A stretch of 12,100 bases of DNA from assembly GCA_016840305.1 (NCBI GenBank), contig JAEOSP010000375.1, positions 1 through 12,100 of the forward strand. Reading direction: 5' to 3'. Positions 1 to 5,880 of this stretch are shown in pieces; the first letter of the stretch is position 1, and the number at the start of each line of letters is the position of its first letter. Below the pieces are notes generated by a model, which saw only the letters and a list, made by a program, of their open reading frames with translations, was not told where the DNA came from and made no database searches. This stretch comes from Candidatus Hodarchaeota archaeon. GTDB taxonomy: Archaea; Asgardarchaeota; Heimdallarchaeia; Hodarchaeales; Hodarchaeaceae. The position numbers and the translations under genes are program-made.

Positions 1-584
1 CAGCGGTTGCAAACGAACCATTGGCAGCACTAACTGGTGATCCATCAATAAGAGTTATGGATTTCTCTATTGCAGCTGCAGAATTTCATATTCTTACACA
101 TGCTCTTATGAAAATAGTGGCCTTTACCGTAGTAATTGTTGTAGCATTCTCTCTTCAGAGTGAAAATATTGATGATTATGCTGGTCTTCGTAAAAAGCAT
201 CCTTGGTTAGTTTTAGGGTTAACTATCTCCCTTCTTAGCTTAATGGGTATTCCTCCGCTCGCAGGCTTTGTATCAAAGCTTTTAATTCTATTTTCAGCAA
301 TTTATGCCGATTTAATCTGGTTAGCTTTCATTGGAATCATTAATAGTGCCATTTCCATATTTTACTATTTACGAGTAATCAAATTGATGATTATGGACCT
401 ACCAGTAGAAGAACGAATCGAAACTCAAGTAGTAAAAGTGGAGCAAATGACACCTTATAAGATCCCGATTTCATACGGATTAACTATTGGTATAGGAGTG
501 CTCTTAATTGTCGTGGTGGGTCTATTTCCTGAACAGATTTTCGATTTCGCTATTAATGCAGCAAAGAATTTAATAGAACATTAA
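1..584 (+). CDS. nuoN: NADH-quinone/F420H2 oxidoreductase subunit N (NuoN/FpoN type), C-terminal part
   Basis: This is the C-terminal part of a proton-pumping, antiporter-like membrane subunit of complex I or its F420H2 relative. The frame is open to the left edge (first whole codon at base 3), so the in-frame TTG at base 21 is not a real start. About 193 residues are visible. Typical family stretches are THALMKIVAF with its conserved lysine, a cytoplasmic linker YAGLRKKHPW, then SLMGIPPLAGFVSKLLIL with a second membrane lysine, and NSAISIFYYLRVIKLM. Four or five transmembrane helices are present, the last (GVLLIVVVGLF) close to the C terminus. NuoL/NuoM or Mrp antiporter subunits share this fold, but the short tail after the YYLRVI helix fits subunit N best. 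NuoN is normally the last gene of a nuo/fpo operon, consistent with the T-run just after the stop. Whether the partner is NADH, F420H2 or ferredoxin cannot be told from this fragment. Confidence 0.85.
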   Translation, partial: AVANEPLAALTGDPSIRVMDFSIAAAEFHILTHALMKIVAFTVVIVVAFSLQSENIDDYAGLRKKHPWLVLGLTISLLSLMGIPPLAGFVSKLLILFSAIYADLIWLAFIGIINSAISIFYYLRVIKLMIMDLPVEERIETQVVKVEQMTPYKIPISYGLTIGIGVLLIVVVGLFPEQIFDFAINAAKNLIEH

Positions 585-610
585 ACCACTATCTTTTTTT
601 TCCTTTCTCT
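585..610 (+). terminator. T-rich terminator after the NuoN gene
   Basis: Directly after the stop codon there is an eight-T run (594-601) continuing as a pyrimidine tract to about 610. No convincing hairpin precedes it. Archaeal RNA polymerase can terminate on T-runs alone, so this is a plausible operon end. The next gene starts only 42 bases after the NuoN stop, so read-through is also possible. Confidence 0.4.
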
Positions 611-626
611 GATAGATGAATATAAC

Positions 627-1844
627 ATGAAAGTCGATGTGCTGGTTGTTGGACTTGGACCTGCGGGCGCTTCAACACTAAAGAATCTCGCTACATTAGT
701 TGGAAACGATTTCACTATTCTTGGTATTGATAAACGCGAACGTCCTGGTTTTCCTGTACAATGTGGGGAATTTATGCCTTCTCCAAACGAAATTGAGCTT
801 TTAATGTCTGATGTGCCCAAAGCACATGAATTCTTTACATTTGATCCAAAATACATAAGTCAGAATACGGATCGTATAAGTTTCTTATCACCAAATGGAA
901 AAATTATCCAGACACTTTTTGATGGATGTACTATCCATCGTGGAAAGTGGAATGAAGATTTGATAAGTTCAGCTAAAAATTCTGGAGCTGAAGTCTGGAA
1001 TTCATCAAAAGCTGTCGATAGGGATAATAACACTATATGGATTTCACGTAACAGGGGATCACCTGAGCCTATTGAAGCAAAAATTGTAGTTGGGGCAGAT
1101 GGAGCAAGATCCCACGTGGCTAGGTGGGCAAATCTTGAAGAAAAGCGATCATCGGAACATTTTGTATTTGTTAAACAACACCTCATGACAAATATTGAAT
1201 CATCAGAATTTAATCCATTAGATATACAGATGATATTTGGACGTGAATATGCACCAGGAGCTTATGCTTGGATCATCCCCAAGAGTAAAAATAGTGCTAA
1301 TGTTGGTGTTGGGATCCGTGCTCCAGTAGCTAAAGGAAGAATGACTCTTTCTAATGCGTTAAATAATTTACTCTCAACCCATCCGTACGTTAGTCGTATT
1401 ATGAAAGATGCAGTGATAGAATCTACGATCGGTGGACTGGTTCCTGTTGGTCTTCCCTATCAGAAAACCGTAGATGTTTTATCTAGCACGATATTGATCG
1501 GGGATGCAGCTTGCCAAGTAGTTTCTAGTGTTGGTGGGGGAATACCCCCCTCGATGGTAGCTGGTTCGATAGCAGCTAAAGAAATTTATTCACATTTAAT
1601 TAAAAACACTTCTCTTCTAACTTATGAATCCAAATGGAGAATGCAATTACTACCGATGTTTACTCGGGCATATAAAATAAGACATTTGTTCGATCAGATA
1701 TGCTACGGAAGTGACAGACGAGTACAGTGGTATCTTAACAAGCTAAGTTCATCAGATGTGGGTGATGTAGTCCATTGTAAAGTGCCTTGGAAAGTAAAAC
1801 TTGCCTTCCCTTTCATTCCTTCAGTAAATAAACTGATAAAATAA
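627..1844 (+). CDS. geranylgeranyl reductase family flavoprotein
   Basis: This is a FAD-dependent reductase of the family that saturates geranylgeranyl chains of archaeal membrane lipids (digeranylgeranylglycerophospholipid reductase and relatives), acting at the cytoplasmic face of the membrane. The 405 residues match the family's usual length. Visible parts in order are the N-terminal Rossmann motif GLGPAG (residues 9-14), DKRERPGFPVQCGE (35-48) with the family cysteine at 47, VGADGARS (155-162) of the second FAD contact, the substrate-domain motif GAYAWIIPK (211-219) followed by ANVGVGI, and the FAD-phosphate motif IGDAACQ (291-297) followed by GGGIPPSMVAG (303-313). The start is ATG 627; no strong ribosome binding site precedes it. 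The gene converges on the minus-strand operon with only eight bases between stops. The family also includes chlorophyll and menaquinone side-chain reductases, so the exact isoprenoid substrate is open; a second paralogue elsewhere in the genome would be usual. Confidence 0.88.
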   Translation: MKVDVLVVGLGPAGASTLKNLATLVGNDFTILGIDKRERPGFPVQCGEFMPSPNEIELLMSDVPKAHEFFTFDPKYISQNTDRISFLSPNGKIIQTLFDGCTIHRGKWNEDLISSAKNSGAEVWNSSKAVDRDNNTIWISRNRGSPEPIEAKIVVGADGARSHVARWANLEEKRSSEHFVFVKQHLMTNIESSEFNPLDIQMIFGREYAPGAYAWIIPKSKNSANVGVGIRAPVAKGRMTLSNALNNLLSTHPYVSRIMKDAVIESTIGGLVPVGLPYQKTVDVLSSTILIGDAACQVVSSVGGGIPPSMVAGSIAAKEIYSHLIKNTSLLTYESKWRMQLLPMFTRAYKIRHLFDQICYGSDRRVQWYLNKLSSSDVGDVVHCKVPWKVKLAFPFIPSVNKLIK

Positions 1845-1852
1845 AACCTAGT

Positions 1853-2038
1853 CTATATCCATCTTGTATATCCAGGCATAGAACAGCAGTTAGGCAGTGG
1901 TTCACTATGACATTCAGGACCATTAACACAGATCAAGCTTGGAGCTCCATTGATTTCTCCAACTACCATATCCTTCCCACAATGTTGGGGAATGGGAGAT
2001 ACAATTTTCCCACATGACTGACAACGGTATGAAGCCAT
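1853..2038 (-). CDS. cysteine-rich metal-binding miniprotein, desulforedoxin/zinc-ribbon-like
   Basis: This 61-residue protein is dominated by likely metal ligands: Cys6, Cys9, His19, Cys20, Cys37, Cys43, His44, Cys51 and Cys52. The first 26 residues (YRCQSCGKIV, then QHCGKDMVV) have the spacing of a desulforedoxin site, CxxC followed by a vicinal pair before G-x-x-M, but with His-Cys where desulforedoxin has Cys-Cys. The second half ends in another vicinal pair, NCCSMPGY. The gene is real rather than a chance frame: a strong ribosome binding site AGGTGAT (2044-2050) sits five bases before the ATG. It lies 26 bases after the hydrolase gene on the same strand, so it is probably the last gene of that operon. 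It may bind Zn or Fe as a structural or electron-transfer protein; the function is unknown and no closer family was recognised. Confidence 0.8.
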   Translation of the reverse strand: MASYRCQSCGKIVSPIPQHCGKDMVVGEINGAPSLICVNGPECHSEPLPNCCSMPGYTRWI

Positions 2039-2043
2039 GATAA

Positions 2044-2050
2044 ATCACCT
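2044..2050 (-). promoter_or_regulatory. ribosome binding site of the miniprotein gene
   Basis: AGGTGAT on the minus strand is an extended match to the archaeal 16S rRNA anti-Shine-Dalgarno, five bases upstream of the ATG. It supports independent translation of this very short gene. Confidence 0.75.
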
Positions 2051-2064
2051 AATACTCTTTGAAT

Positions 2065-3426
2065 CTAGGTTTGATCTGAGGAATGATACCTTTTTAATCT
2101 AACGGAAATAAATATTAGGAATATCCCGAATAAGATTACTCCTGAACCAATTAGGAAATTGATTAATCGGCTAGTTTTCACTTCTATAGCTAGATGTGAA
2201 TTCATTGTTTGTTCAAATCCCTCTAACAATAGAGTGTCATTCCAATTCTCAAGTATTCCGATTAATATGACATCTTGACTAGTTATTTGAATATTGATGG
2301 TTTTTTCATATTGATCAGTCTGGTTAATTTTAATCGCGGTACTATAAAGCTCATTAACTAATAGAGTATAATTTTCCCTGAAGTGGAATAAATTTTCGCT
2401 TGTATTTGGAGGTGTAGAAGAATATATTGCTGATAAACCTGTAATAAATTGCGAATAATCATTCTGTTTTGAAAGGAGTAATACATGATCAAAATCAGTT
2501 TCAATGGTTTGGAGTGTTAACGTCCCATTAATTTTTGCGATTGTGTTTGGTTGAAACAAGTAATTTGTTGATTCACTCGACAATGCTACTGTAGGAGAAA
2601 AGACTGAAGGTGAAATTTTGAAGGTAGAATCAATCGATTGAACCTCTACAGTTTGTATACCTATCAAAGGACCCATAATAATACCTATTAGTATTAGAAT
2701 TAGACCAGCTCCAAGTACATATCCATCAAAAGAAATTTTATTCCGCAACTTTTGATAATTACTAGAAGTAAATTGCGGGGCCATTGGTTTTGCTACTTTG
2801 ATGAAGAAGATTACAAAAATCAGAGTGTGGAGAAGAATATCTTCTACATTTATCGCAATAACTCGAGATCCAAATATAACTGGCCTTTCAGATGGAGGAA
2901 TATTTAGAAAATAGGTCGTTAATCCCTTTACGTACGAAATGCCAGTAACACGAAATTCTAAACCAATAATCATAACGGGGAAGAATAACCAAGGTAGTAA
3001 ATCGAGAAGATAAAAGAAATTCACCTGATATAATCGGTCTGAAAGTGGATAAAAGATCGCTAGCGGATATTCTAGATCAATTAAAATATGAATAATCCAT
3101 AAAAATCCTGCATATAATGTTGATCTTCCATAAAAAGCCTTTTTTGACTGATTAGTATTGGTATCTTGCTTTTCCTCACTATTACTTCTGTATCGATATT
3201 GAATATGTGAAATCATACCAATAATAACCAGAGTGATGGGAATGATAAGACTATGCGAGAGTCCACGATGATTCCCAAAGAAAATATCAATATCCGGAAG
3301 CAAAGAAAATGCTAATACCAACCAGAAAATTGCTTTATTGTTCTTGAAATAAGTTTTCTCCGAACGAGGGAGGAATGACCATAGTAATAATCCTTCTAAG
3401 CTTAAATGTGTGGGAAATAATGTCAC
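2065..3426 (-). CDS. YdjM/DUF457-type membrane metal-dependent hydrolase with large extracytoplasmic C-terminal domain
   Basis: The N-terminal ~215 residues match the membrane-bound metal-dependent hydrolase family (YdjM, DUF457): His7 in PTHLSLEG, LPDIDI (43-48), HRGLSHS (53-59) and HILID (113-117) give the family's His/Asp ligand set inside a multi-helix membrane domain. A further transmembrane helix (about 237-258) leads to a ~160-residue beta-rich looking segment and a final helix (about 422-442) with a basic cytoplasmic tail. The outer segment has five N-glycosylation sequons, at Asn300, 341, 352, 368 and 396, supporting an extracytoplasmic location. The start is GTG (3424-3426), overlapping the uppP stop as GTGA, so translation is probably coupled. 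The substrate is unknown; family members are usually only annotated as hydrolases. At 453 residues it is well over the roughly 150-200 residues of a minimal member, because of the added domain. Confidence 0.78.
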   Translation of the reverse strand: MTLFPTHLSLEGLLLWSFLPRSEKTYFKNNKAIFWLVLAFSLLPDIDIFFGNHRGLSHSLIIPITLVIIGMISHIQYRYRSNSEEKQDTNTNQSKKAFYGRSTLYAGFLWIIHILIDLEYPLAIFYPLSDRLYQVNFFYLLDLLPWLFFPVMIIGLEFRVTGISYVKGLTTYFLNIPPSERPVIFGSRVIAINVEDILLHTLIFVIFFIKVAKPMAPQFTSSNYQKLRNKISFDGYVLGAGLILILIGIIMGPLIGIQTVEVQSIDSTFKISPSVFSPTVALSSESTNYLFQPNTIAKINGTLTLQTIETDFDHVLLLSKQNDYSQFITGLSAIYSSTPPNTSENLFHFRENYTLLVNELYSTAIKINQTDQYEKTINIQITSQDVILIGILENWNDTLLLEGFEQTMNSHLAIEVKTSRLINFLIGSGVILFGIFLIFISVRLKRYHSSDQT

Positions 3427-4274
3427 GATTGACTTACCACCTGTAAAATGAGAAACAGTAACCCTAAAATAATTGTTAAAACACCAAAACTAATACAAAA
3501 TTTGTCATAAGGAATGTTCTTTAATTTAATTAAACTATCCATAGTTAGATAGCCGATCAAGGCTGTGAGAAGAATTGAGAAAATCAGGATTGGATATGAA
3601 AAAAATACTTCCCCAACAGTAATACCAGTAATACTTAATGTAAATCCACTTAAAACAAATTCCAACCCCGTAGCTCCTAATACTGCTGGAATTGATATTA
3701 AGAAGCTGGTTTTTAAAGCATCTTTATGAGTCAACCCAATTAATAGCAAGTAAGTTATCGTCATTCCACTACGGCTTATACCTGGCAGGGCTGCTACACC
3801 TTGGAATAATCCTAGCAAAATAGCTTCGTTTGAAGAAATTGACGTCAATTCCCTTGTTCCTTGCTCTGGTTGTTTTGATAAAACCAGTCCTGTGGTAATC
3901 AATAATATTCCTATTGACGAAGTAAAAATGAAATCAGCAGGTAAAATTAAATTCTCAGTTATTATTACCCAAGATGATTTAAATAGTAATACAAGTGGTA
4001 CAGCAGTTATTGCTGTTCCTAATGTGCTTAAAACAAAAATTTGTAATATTTTGGATTGGGGATCAATAATTTCCTTTAGATAATATCTGAAATACCAAAT
4101 AACGGCCATCATTGTCCCTAGATGCAGTAGTAACGCTAATGTGACCGCAGTTACTTGATCCATCTTATATATAGTGACGAAAAGTAGTGATAATTGCCCC
4201 TCCGATGAAATTGGAAGCCATTCAATTATACCTTGAAAAATGGCCATTAATATTGCCGAAATAATATCAGTCAT
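3423..4274 (-). CDS. uppP: UppP/BacA-type polyprenyl-diphosphate phosphatase
   Basis: This integral membrane phosphatase removes one phosphate from a C55-type polyprenyl (or dolichyl) diphosphate, recycling the lipid carrier used for surface glycans and N-glycosylation. The 283 residues fit the family (about 265-285). The (E/Q)xxxE motif is present as Gln14-GIIE18, followed by WLPISSEGQL, and the second signature PGISRSGMT is at 164-172 with the catalytic arginine at 168. HLGTMMAV (51-58) is another family stretch, and about eight helices can be drawn. The residue matching the E. coli catalytic His30 is Gln27 here. The start is ATG 4274, with GAGGT at 4285-4289 ten bases upstream. It is the first gene of the minus-strand operon and overlaps the hydrolase gene by four bases. 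The family call is strong; the exact isoprenoid substrate in this archaeon is inferred. Confidence 0.88.
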   Translation of the reverse strand: MTDIISAILMAIFQGIIEWLPISSEGQLSLLFVTIYKMDQVTAVTLALLLHLGTMMAVIWYFRYYLKEIIDPQSKILQIFVLSTLGTAITAVPLVLLFKSSWVIITENLILPADFIFTSSIGILLITTGLVLSKQPEQGTRELTSISSNEAILLGLFQGVAALPGISRSGMTITYLLLIGLTHKDALKTSFLISIPAVLGATGLEFVLSGFTLSITGITVGEVFFSYPILIFSILLTALIGYLTMDSLIKLKNIPYDKFCISFGVLTIILGLLFLILQVVSQS

Positions 4275-4444
4275 TAGATATCAGACCTCAATTAAGGTTT
4301 AATCAACTCTATTGAAAAGTTTGAGTATGATTAAAAATAACTTATTTTTTATTCACAAACGATAAGTATATTTTTTTTGTTTATTATTGTCTCGAAAGAT
4401 AATCGTAATCTAGAATAATGATTCTTAATGCTTTCAATTGTTTT

Positions 4445-4483
4445 TATTCACTAATCTAAAGATTTATAAACGATTTGTGAATA
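4445..4483. repeat. inverted repeat flanking the hsp20 TATA box (candidate operator)
   Basis: TATTCAC (4445-4451) and GTGAATA (4477-4483) are perfect inverted 7-base arms, centred within three bases of the TATA box centre. A further TATTCAC, followed by AAA, lies at 4350-4356 nearer uppP. Its ten-base form TATTCACAAA is exactly inverted at 4474-4483. The symmetry about the TATA box is what a repressor blocking TBP access would use, but the bound protein is unknown. Confidence 0.4.
4456..4470 (+). promoter_or_regulatory. BRE and TATA box of hsp20
   Basis: CTAAAGA followed by TTTATAAA (4463-4470) is a good archaeal BRE/TATA pair. Transcription would be expected to start roughly 25-30 bases downstream, near 4493-4497. 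That leaves a short leader holding the AAAGGTGA ribosome binding site before the ATG at 4522. Confidence 0.65.
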
Positions 4484-4521
4484 TATAATTATTGAAGAAA
4501 AACCAACAAAAGGTGAAACAA

Positions 4522-5094
4522 ATGAATAGAAAAAGACGAAATTTTGATAATTTTTGGAATATGGGCTTCGATGAGATATTTGAGGTATTTTCTGAAGAAT
4601 TCAATCAAATGAAAGGGAATCTTAATAGCGAGCTATTTGAAAACGGTCCTATTACATTTGGTTATTCTATGCGATTAGGTCCCGATACTGACTACCAGCC
4701 TGAAATTCGACAATGGGGAAATCTCAATGATTATCGCCAAAAAAAGGGACTACCTGCAATTGAATGGCCTTTTCAAAGGCAAATAAATCCCCAAATCGAA
4801 TCTGAATCCTTAAATGATCATTTTGTTGATATAATTGATGAGGAAGATTCATTTAAGATTATAGTTGAGGTTCCAGGATTCACTAAAGAAAATCTAAAGA
4901 TTGAAATAAGTGAAGACAATCAAGAAATCATATTGCAAGGAAAATCAGATACGAGAGAGATAGATCAAGTAGTTAAGCTTCCCTCGAGAATTGATCCAAA
5001 GCAAACAAAAAGTACAATTCTCAATGGAATTTTAGAAATTCGTAGCAAAAAACAAAAAACAACAGAAAAAAGACATCAATTAAGAATAGATTAA
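4522..5094 (+). CDS. Hsp20/alpha-crystallin family small heat-shock protein
   Basis: This ATP-independent holdase chaperone binds unfolding proteins in the cytoplasm. The alpha-crystallin domain covers about residues 101-176: FVDIIDEEDSFKIIVEVPGF (101-120), ENLKIEIS, and the diagnostic NGILEI (168-173). The C-terminal LRI (187-189) could serve as the I/V/L-x-I/V/L oligomer contact. The N-terminal arm is long and includes GPITFGYSMRLGP (42-54) and IRQWGN (62-67), a pattern recalled from archaeal Hsp20 proteins. The start is set at ATG 4522 because AAAGGTGA (4509-4516) is spaced five bases from it; an in-frame TTG at 4492 lies about at the predicted transcription start and has no ribosome binding site. 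This gives 190 residues. It has its own promoter and is followed by a hairpin plus T-rich tract, so it is probably monocistronic. Confidence 0.9.
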   Translation: MNRKRRNFDNFWNMGFDEIFEVFSEEFNQMKGNLNSELFENGPITFGYSMRLGPDTDYQPEIRQWGNLNDYRQKKGLPAIEWPFQRQINPQIESESLNDHFVDIIDEEDSFKIIVEVPGFTKENLKIEISEDNQEIILQGKSDTREIDQVVKLPSRIDPKQTKSTILNGILEIRSKKQKTTEKRHQLRID

Positions 5095-5111
5095 TAGATA
5101 ATTTACAGGAT

Positions 5112-5152
5112 GAAGCAGGAAAATAACTGCTCTCTCCTGCTTCTTTCTTTTC
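5112..5152 (+). terminator. hairpin and pyrimidine-tract terminator after hsp20
   Basis: GAAGCAGGA (5112-5120) and TCCTGCTTC (5135-5143) form a perfect 9-base-pair stem with a 14-base loop, running into a T-rich tract (5141-5152). The form is that of an intrinsic terminator, placed 17 bases after the hsp20 stop. Confidence 0.7.
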
Positions 5153-5180
5153 TAATAAAAAAGGACAGAATTGAATTAAT

Positions 5181-5813
5181 ATGAACGAGTTTTCACAAGA
5201 AATAGAAGATTTTATTCCTGAATACTTATCAAGTCTCGAGGAGTCAGTTCTTGAGGAACTATCAATTAGGGAAAAAAATTATTCCCTTCGTTTCAACGGA
5301 CTCCGTAGACTGTTAAAGGATGTTCATCAACAAAAACTAACACGTGCTTTAGAGCGTCTTCAAGAAGATTCTTTAGTAACTCAATTTCCTGATGGAGGTT
5401 ATGGTCTTGGAAACGATTCATATGATAAAGTACGTCAATATTTTGGGAAAGATGACATTATTTACCGTTATCAGGAGAATAATTCCGATCCAGAAAAAGT
5501 TGTAGCTGCCTTAATATCTAATAAGGAAATGCCAGTAAAAGATCTTGTTCAACAACTTGCTGGGAAATATTTTGGGAATTATCGCTTCGTGGGTCACTAT
5601 CTCACAAAAAATAGAGGCCGACTTGAATGGATCCATATGGAGGATCATTCAAAAATCCTGATCTCGTCGATTTCGGCGACAGAAATTAAAATTGAGAGTT
5701 TCAATGTCTCAAAATCGACCATCGAACGTCTCATACAAATGATTCGCCAGATGCTAGTTACACAAAAGATTTTTCTGCACTTACACGATAATTTACCTTC
5801 GAACGCAAACTAA
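5181..5813 (+). CDS. winged-helix DNA-binding protein of unknown role
   Basis: This is a 210-residue soluble protein. Residues about 18-75 look like a winged helix-turn-helix: SVLEELSIR, a second helix ending in GLRRLLKD, the likely recognition helix HQQKLTRALERLQEDSLV (49-66), and a wing with DGGYGLG (71-77). The C-terminal half (about 104-200) begins with another short helical unit, PEKVVAALISNKEMPVKDLV, which could be a second winged helix, then WIHMEDHSKILISSISATEI and a closing helix 178-193. No catalytic motif or ligand-binding domain was recognised. The start is ATG 5181; AAGGA at 5161-5165 is rather far upstream (15 bases), so the leader is not typical. It lies between hsp20 and leuS, transcribed in the same direction, and a terminator-like hairpin separates it from hsp20. 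A transcription regulator is the simplest reading; its targets, possibly its neighbours, are unknown. Confidence 0.65.
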   Translation: MNEFSQEIEDFIPEYLSSLEESVLEELSIREKNYSLRFNGLRRLLKDVHQQKLTRALERLQEDSLVTQFPDGGYGLGNDSYDKVRQYFGKDDIIYRYQENNSDPEKVVAALISNKEMPVKDLVQQLAGKYFGNYRFVGHYLTKNRGRLEWIHMEDHSKILISSISATEIKIESFNVSKSTIERLIQMIRQMLVTQKIFLHLHDNLPSNAN

Positions 5814-5815
5814 TT

Positions 5816-5850
5816 GCATCCAATCTTTATTTTCGATGGATGTCCTTTAT
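5816..5850 (+). terminator. possible hairpin terminator after the winged-helix gene
   Basis: CATCCA (5817-5822) and TGGATG (5837-5842) form a six-pair stem, extended by a G-T pair, with a 14-base loop three bases after the stop codon. TCCTTTATTC follows. The T-run is weak, so the call is tentative. Confidence 0.35.
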
Positions 5851-5853
5851 TCA

Positions 5854-5872
5854 CCACCTACACTAACGGTGG
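5854..5872 (+). repeat. small hairpin CCACC/GGTGG
   Basis: CCACC (5854-5858) and GGTGG (5868-5872) can pair around a nine-base loop. An outer TCAC (5851-5854) and GTGA (5876-5879) could extend it with a bulge. It follows the terminator-like hairpin and precedes the leuS leader promoter; its role is not clear. Confidence 0.3.
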
Positions 5873-5880
5873 ATCGTGAC

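Larger units (their letters stand above)
4275..4521. promoter_or_regulatory. divergent promoter region between uppP and hsp20
   Basis: This 247-base AT-rich region serves two divergent genes. On the plus side it has a purine-rich BRE-like stretch and TATA box (4456-4470). TATTCAC occurs at 4350-4356 and 4445-4451, and its reverse complement GTGAATA at 4477-4483. On the uppP side the only clear element is the GAGGT at 4285-4289; A/T tracts around 4331-4353 could hold a TATA box but none stands out. No RNA gene is seen. Confidence 0.6.

Noticed and set aside
3892..4083. 63-codon plus-strand frame inside uppP
   Set aside because: It is fully antisense to a well-conserved membrane protein gene, with no ribosome binding site or family resemblance. 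The same reasoning excludes the other antisense frames in the reductase, leuS and proteasome genes.
4492..4521. Upstream in-frame TTG as start of hsp20
   Set aside because: It lies about at the predicted transcription start from the 4463-4470 TATA box and has no ribosome binding site, while ATG 4522 has AAAGGTGA at ideal spacing.
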